The translations under genes were made by a program, and so were the position numbers. The notes under the pieces were generated by a model that worked only from the letters and a program-made list of their open reading frames with translations, had not been told where the DNA came from and did not search any database. Positions 6,752 through 9,820 of a stretch of DNA of 9,820 nucleotides are shown here, one piece after another (the first letter of the stretch is position 1; the number at the start of each line of letters is the position of its first letter). Source of the stretch: CAJBLF01 sp964542965 (GTDB taxonomy: Bacteria; Patescibacteriota; Gracilibacteria; Absconditabacterales; Absconditicoccaceae); contig CAZIVH010000034.1 of NCBI GenBank assembly GCA_964542965.1, positions 1-9,820 of the forward strand, in the 5' to 3' direction.

Positions 6752-6783
6752 AAAAAATCCCCCAAATGCTTGGAGGATTTTTT
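6752..6783 (-). terminator. intrinsic terminator of the 371-aa membrane protein gene
   Basis: Arms AAAAAATCC plus CCCAA (6752-6765) and TTGGA plus GGATTTTTT (6770-6783) form a long stem with a 4-base loop; the one mismatch on the + strand is a G-U pair in the minus-strand RNA. The T-run follows the stem. It lies 9 bases after the stop at 6792. Confidence 0.88.
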
Positions 6784-6791
6784 AAATTATA

Positions 6792-7907
6792 TTATAAGGT
6801 CTTGTCAGTCACAATCTTGCCTTTTACACATCCATTCAACGCATTTCTTTTCTCTGCTTCAGCTCGAAACTTATTCAAAACAGTTGTTGATGTATATGTC
6901 ACTGGTCGTTTTTCCAACAATCACTTCATCACGATATAGCTTTCGCAGACGATGTATTTGCTTGGATTTGTAGTCTTTCCGATCATCTTATTGGCGTACG
7001 CTGTCCTTCGTTCTGCGTAGTAAGGGTTTTTGGTGGTGACGTAGGTGAAGCTGATATCTTTGGTAGTGACCAAAGGGATATTGTATTTTTTCAAAAGATA
7101 GATGACTGCATCCATGAGTTTTTGGTTTCCAATAGTTGTAGGAGTTACTGTATCAGCAGTATCTACTGTATCAACAGAAGTTCATAGAACGGTTCATGTC
7201 GCTTCTTGTACATCAGTGCTAGTTCCGCTAAAGATATCTGAGGATATTTCTTGCGTTCCTGTAGTGGTGTTTAATCAAGAAGATAGGATAGTGCCTTCTC
7301 CCGTAAATACATATCCATCTGTAGGAATTCTATCTTGCCCTAGAAAATTTTGTGCGAGATAGTCCTTGAAACTAGCTTGATAATCCTTCTGGACATTCGA
7401 ATAATCATATGCAGTCAATGCGATACTGATGATCAAAAGGATGACATATATCTTGGTTCCGAATAACTGTCGGAAACTTTTGGTGATGCGATGCTTGAAA
7501 ATGAACGTAAGCGATATGAACACGATAAATCCTAATGATAATGCAAACACGAGCATGACTTCAGGCGATCAGGTATTGTATTGGAACATAAAGAAGATGA
7601 TGATCGCTACGATGAAACTAAGAATGGCTGGCATAGCCAATTCTGATCTTTTCTTATGCTCTTTGATGGTTGTGTGGAAATGATCGTGAAAAGCGACTTT
7701 GGATTCGTGTATAGGTTTTTTTTCGACGATTTTTTCCGTTTCGGGACTAGTTTCGGCTACAGCGTACAATGCAGTAATCAAGAGGATAGCTACAAGATTG
7801 ATAGCTCACAATCGAAAAAAATTCGTTTGACCTCGCAAGAATCCTACAATCACAGGTTGTACGACAAAAAAATAGATACTAAAGAGAAGAAAGAGGTTTT
7901 TTTTCAT
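6792..7907 (-). CDS. multi-pass membrane protein with a conserved-looking C-terminal domain, function unknown (code 25)
   Basis: A 371-residue protein from ATG 7907 to TAA 6794-6792, spanning six UGA=Gly codons (residues 34, 113, 211, 238, 242, 329). About five membrane helices occupy residues 4-24, 34-50, 92-110, 118-137 and 152-166. A His-rich polar loop (HESKVAFHDHFH) lies between helices 2 and 3. Residues about 208-262 form a low-complexity Thr/Ser/Val/Asp/Gly linker, typical of extracytoplasmic spacers. The last 110 residues form a compact domain with YIVCESYIVMKGLL and AEAEKRNALNGC, containing two cysteines that could form a disulfide. I do not recognise the family. The gene is divergent from the secretion operon, with 192 bases between them, and ends at its own terminator. 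Confidence 0.9.
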
Positions 7908-7912
7908 CGATC

Positions 7913-7938
7913 TTTATAGTATTAAATAAAAATGTCAA
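7913..7938 (-). promoter_or_regulatory. possible promoter of the 371-aa protein gene
   Basis: On the minus strand a perfect TTGACA (7938-7933) and a TATAAA (7918-7913) precede the ATG at 7907. Their 14-base spacing is shorter than the usual 17, so one of the two may be fortuitous. If TATAAA is the true -10, transcription would begin at or next to the ATG, giving a leaderless mRNA. The rest of this divergent gap (7908-8099) holds two GTATATAT copies near 7950-7968 and the heptamer array. Confidence 0.35.
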
Positions 7939-8038
7939 CTATTTTTTCGTATATATCGGTATATATATGAAATATCGAGCATTTTTCAAGGGTAAAAATT
8001 GCAAATTGCAGTAAAAAGGGGTACACTTAAATAGAGCT

Positions 8039-8066
8039 CAAAGCCTAAAGCCCAAAGCTTAAAGAT
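8039..8066. repeat. 7-bp tandem repeat array (CAAAGCC type)
   Basis: Four heptamers in phase: CAAAGCC, TAAAGCC, CAAAGCT, TAAAGAT. The array lies 34 bases upstream of the first secretion-operon gene. It has the same period and copy number as the array at 3323-3350 but an unrelated unit. Confidence 0.72.
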
Positions 8067-8099
8067 CAAAAAATATTTACTTGTACATAACAGCAGAGT

Positions 8100-8600
8100 A
8101 TGAAAAAATTTATGGTAGCTAGTATTCTCGTATATGCATCGCTGATCGTCGTAGGATATGCCCAGATGATCGTTCCTAGTTCGGAGAATTATATTCTCAA
8201 TGAAAATGATCAGCAAGTGCTCAATACGGAAAATATCGAAGACCCTTTGAGAGGATGAGCCTACAATATCATCGTCCCTGTGGAATGAACAGGAACATTG
8301 TCGTGAGTGGTATGATCGGTAGCTGGGGAAAAGATTGGTAGCTTCGAGGTGGCAAAAAACAAGACTATGCAGGTCATCAAAAATATCATCAATTATGCTT
8401 TGGGAATGCTCTGATTGGTTGCGTTAATATATCTGATCTTTCATGGGTTCATCATGCTTACTGCAGCAGGGGATGATGCACAATACAAAAAAGGGCTCAA
8501 AGGCATCAAATTTGCGGCGATCGCTATCGTGGGAATATGATTGAGCCGGCTTATAGTGAGCGGAATATTCCGACTTATAGATTTAATCATTAATGCATAA
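8100..8600 (+). CDS. T4SS pilin-like (VirB2/TrbC-type) membrane protein
   Basis: A 166-residue protein, ATG 8100 to TAA 8598-8600, with six UGA=Gly codons (8256, 8286, 8304, 8313, 8412, 8538), a third of its 18 glycines; in the standard code it is undetectable. A signal peptide (MKKFMVASILVYASLIVVGYAQ, given here only as residues 1-22 by position) is followed by a polar Gly-rich region. Then come two hydrophobic helices (about 95-120 and 136-160) around a short basic loop with AAGDDAQYKKGLKG. A pair of helices joined by a G-D/E-x-x-x-x-K-K-G loop is the pattern of VirB2/TrbC pilins and of the T4SS pilin-like proteins common in candidate-phyla bacteria. It should be exported and sit in or assemble from the membrane. 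It starts an operon with a second such protein and a VirB4-type ATPase. Assignment is by architecture and context. Confidence 0.85.
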
Positions 8601-8601
8601 C

Positions 8602-9132
8602 ATGAAACACATCATCGCTATCAATATACACAAAATCTACAGGTATATCTTCTATATCATAGGAGGAGCCTTTGCTGCAGGTGTATTTATGCCCACAGCA
8701 TCGCTTGGACAATTCCTTGAAGCCGAATTCCCCTATGAAATTCAATGACAGGAATATTCATGAGGAACGGATCAGGAAATCAATATTGCTACGATTGTCA
8801 AAGAAGATACCCAGAATCAAGCAGGCTTGCTCCAAAGATTGTCAGATTTTTTCAGGGTAAGTGGAACGGAATATAATCCTGACGGTACACCCGTGACTGA
8901 TCCGGCGACAAGATACGTAAAACGGATATTGAATATGTTGCTCTGATTGGTGAGCTTTCTCTCACTTGTGATGATCATTTTCGCTTTCTATCTTATCTTC
9001 TTCTCAAAGGGCGAGGAAGCAGTCGGAAAGGCGAAGAAAATCCTTATCGGTGTAGGAGTGGCGCTCGCTATCATGGGATTGTCGTGGTTTATAGCAAGCT
9101 TCTTCTTCGATATCTATAAGACGGTGACGTAA
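8602..9132 (+). CDS. second T4SS pilin-like membrane protein
   Basis: A 176-residue protein beginning one base after the previous stop, with UGA=Gly at 8746, 8761 and 8944. The N-terminus has a basic stretch and a hydrophobic helix (about residues 14-34) that may be a signal sequence. A polar region of about 70 residues follows. The C-terminal half has two helices (about 108-135 and 145-168) linked by a basic loop with SKGEEAVGKAKK, the same layout as the gene before it. This is a second, diverged member of the VirB2/TrbC-type pilin class rather than a close duplicate: the helices differ in sequence and it ends in FDIYKTVT. It is probably cotranscribed and coupled with its neighbours. Which of the two is the major subunit cannot be told. 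Confidence 0.83.
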
Positions 9133-9158
9133 TGATTTTTATCTCTTGGTAATGACGG

Positions 9159-9820
9159 ATGTTCGGTATATGAGACCAAAACAAAATCCAAAAGAAAACA
9201 CATGAAAATCTCTTCAATACAGAGACTATGTTGCCTATATCCGAAATAAGGAACGATACTATCATCATGAAGGATGGAGGATTGAGAGCTATTCTTAGGA
9301 TCAATGGGGTAAATCTCGACCTCAAAAATTTCGATGAACAGCAGATCGTGCTCGAGCAATACAAGAAATTCCTCAACGGATTGGAATTTCCTATGCAAAT
9401 ATTGGTTCGCAATACGTTCTTGGATCTTTCCAGCTATCTCAATTATATCAAAGGGAATGTTGATGCTATAGAAAATCCCGTACTTAAATCGCAGTGAGAT
9501 GCATATTATAGATTTCTGCAGAATATCGATATGCAGCAAGGATTGATCTACAATAAAGAGTTCTATATCATCGTGCCGTATTACGAAAGCGAACAGGATA
9601 AAGGACAAGTACAGAGATCGCGATGGGGAAAATTGTTGGATGTGTTGAATGCAAAAGATACGATCGAAAAGATCGTGATGAGATACAGGCAATTTCTCAA
9701 GGGAAGAATCTCTCTAGAAACGAGAGTGAATCTTATCATCGATGGATTGGGAGGAATAGGGATCACCGCCGAAAAAATAACCACACCGGATATCATCAGT
9801 TTGATCTTCCGTTGCTACAA
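9159..9820 (+). CDS. VirB4/TraC-type T4SS ATPase, N-terminal part (runs off the window)
   Basis: 220 residues are visible, in frame to the window edge, with UGA=Gly at 9171-9173 and 9495-9497. ATG 9159 is preferred: it is just after an in-frame TAA at 9150-9152 and 26 bases after the previous stop, and includes the LFNTETMLPISEI segment typical of this family; starting at 9228 would remove it. The pattern MKDGGLRAILRINGVNLDL, then QYKKFLNGLEFPMQILV, matches the N-terminal domain of VirB4/TraC/TrsE-type proteins from candidate-phyla bacteria. The Walker A and B motifs would lie beyond the window, so ATPase activity is inferred from the family. VirB4 is the cytoplasmic motor of type IV secretion and pilus assembly. 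The two pilin-like genes upstream support this. Confidence 0.88.

Noticed and set aside
7949..7968. AT-rich GTATATAT repeat as an operator or origin
   Set aside because: It is short and low complexity and occurs once; no partner motif supports a function.
9114..9692. 192-residue minus-strand open frame
   Set aside because: It is antisense to the VirB4-type gene and to the end of the second pilin-like gene, has no recognisable motifs, and is a shadow of those frames.
1..9820. Widespread frameshifts or pseudogenes
   Set aside because: Breaks are all in-frame UGA codons at glycine positions; real gene ends use TAA/TAG. No frame changes are needed.
1..9820. UGA read as tryptophan (code 4) or selenocysteine
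   Set aside because: UGA positions are conserved glycines in five families, and Trp is encoded by UGG (for example in the kinase FWQ and acetyltransferase NWT). No selenocysteine context or selenoprotein family is seen.

Overview
The window reads as chromosomal DNA of a bacterium that uses UGA as a glycine codon (genetic code 25), as in the candidate phyla Gracilibacteria (BD1-5) and Absconditabacteria (SR1). Read with the standard code, almost every gene looks broken. Read with UGA=Gly, the fragments join into 15 continuous genes holding about 49 in-frame UGA codons. All 14 visible gene ends are TAA (11) or TAG (3), never TGA. Several UGAs fall on glycines that define protein families: the LPGMDG turn of a response regulator, the G2 box of a histidine kinase, LGLIY of a MIP18 protein, the GS of a nucleotidyltransferase, and NEGA of a GNAT acetyltransferase. 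I cannot tell the two phyla apart from this sequence.

Layout. Positions 1-2221 (+) are a co-directional cluster: the end of a membrane protein, a lipoprotein, two multi-pass membrane proteins, and a MIP18/DUF59 protein overlapping the gene before it. It ends at a hairpin terminator that serves both strands. Positions 2276-5525 (-) hold an apparent envelope-stress or metal-response locus. A membrane histidine kinase and an OmpR/PhoB-type response regulator are followed by a 192-aa secreted protein with Met/Gly-rich ends and a 77-aa anchored Met/Gly-rich peptide. The kinase gene and both Met-rich genes have the same element upstream, TTAAGGT followed 13-14 nt later by a TATA-type -10. This suggests one autoregulated regulon. 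A palindromic MITE-like repeat fills the kinase-regulator gap.

Positions 5600-7907 (-) hold an accessory block: a nucleotidyltransferase-fold protein, a GNAT acetyltransferase, and a 371-aa multi-pass membrane protein of unknown function, the last two with clear terminators. From 8100 (+) a type IV secretion-like operon begins: two different VirB2/TrbC-type pilin-like proteins, then the N-terminal part of a VirB4/TraC-type ATPase that runs off the window.

Other patterns: start codons mostly lack a Shine-Dalgarno sequence, and four intergenic spots carry short arrays of degenerate 7-bp tandem repeats with different unit sequences. No tRNA, rRNA, CRISPR array or transposase gene was seen. With code 25 the window is densely coding, and no stretch over 300 bases lacks a gene.
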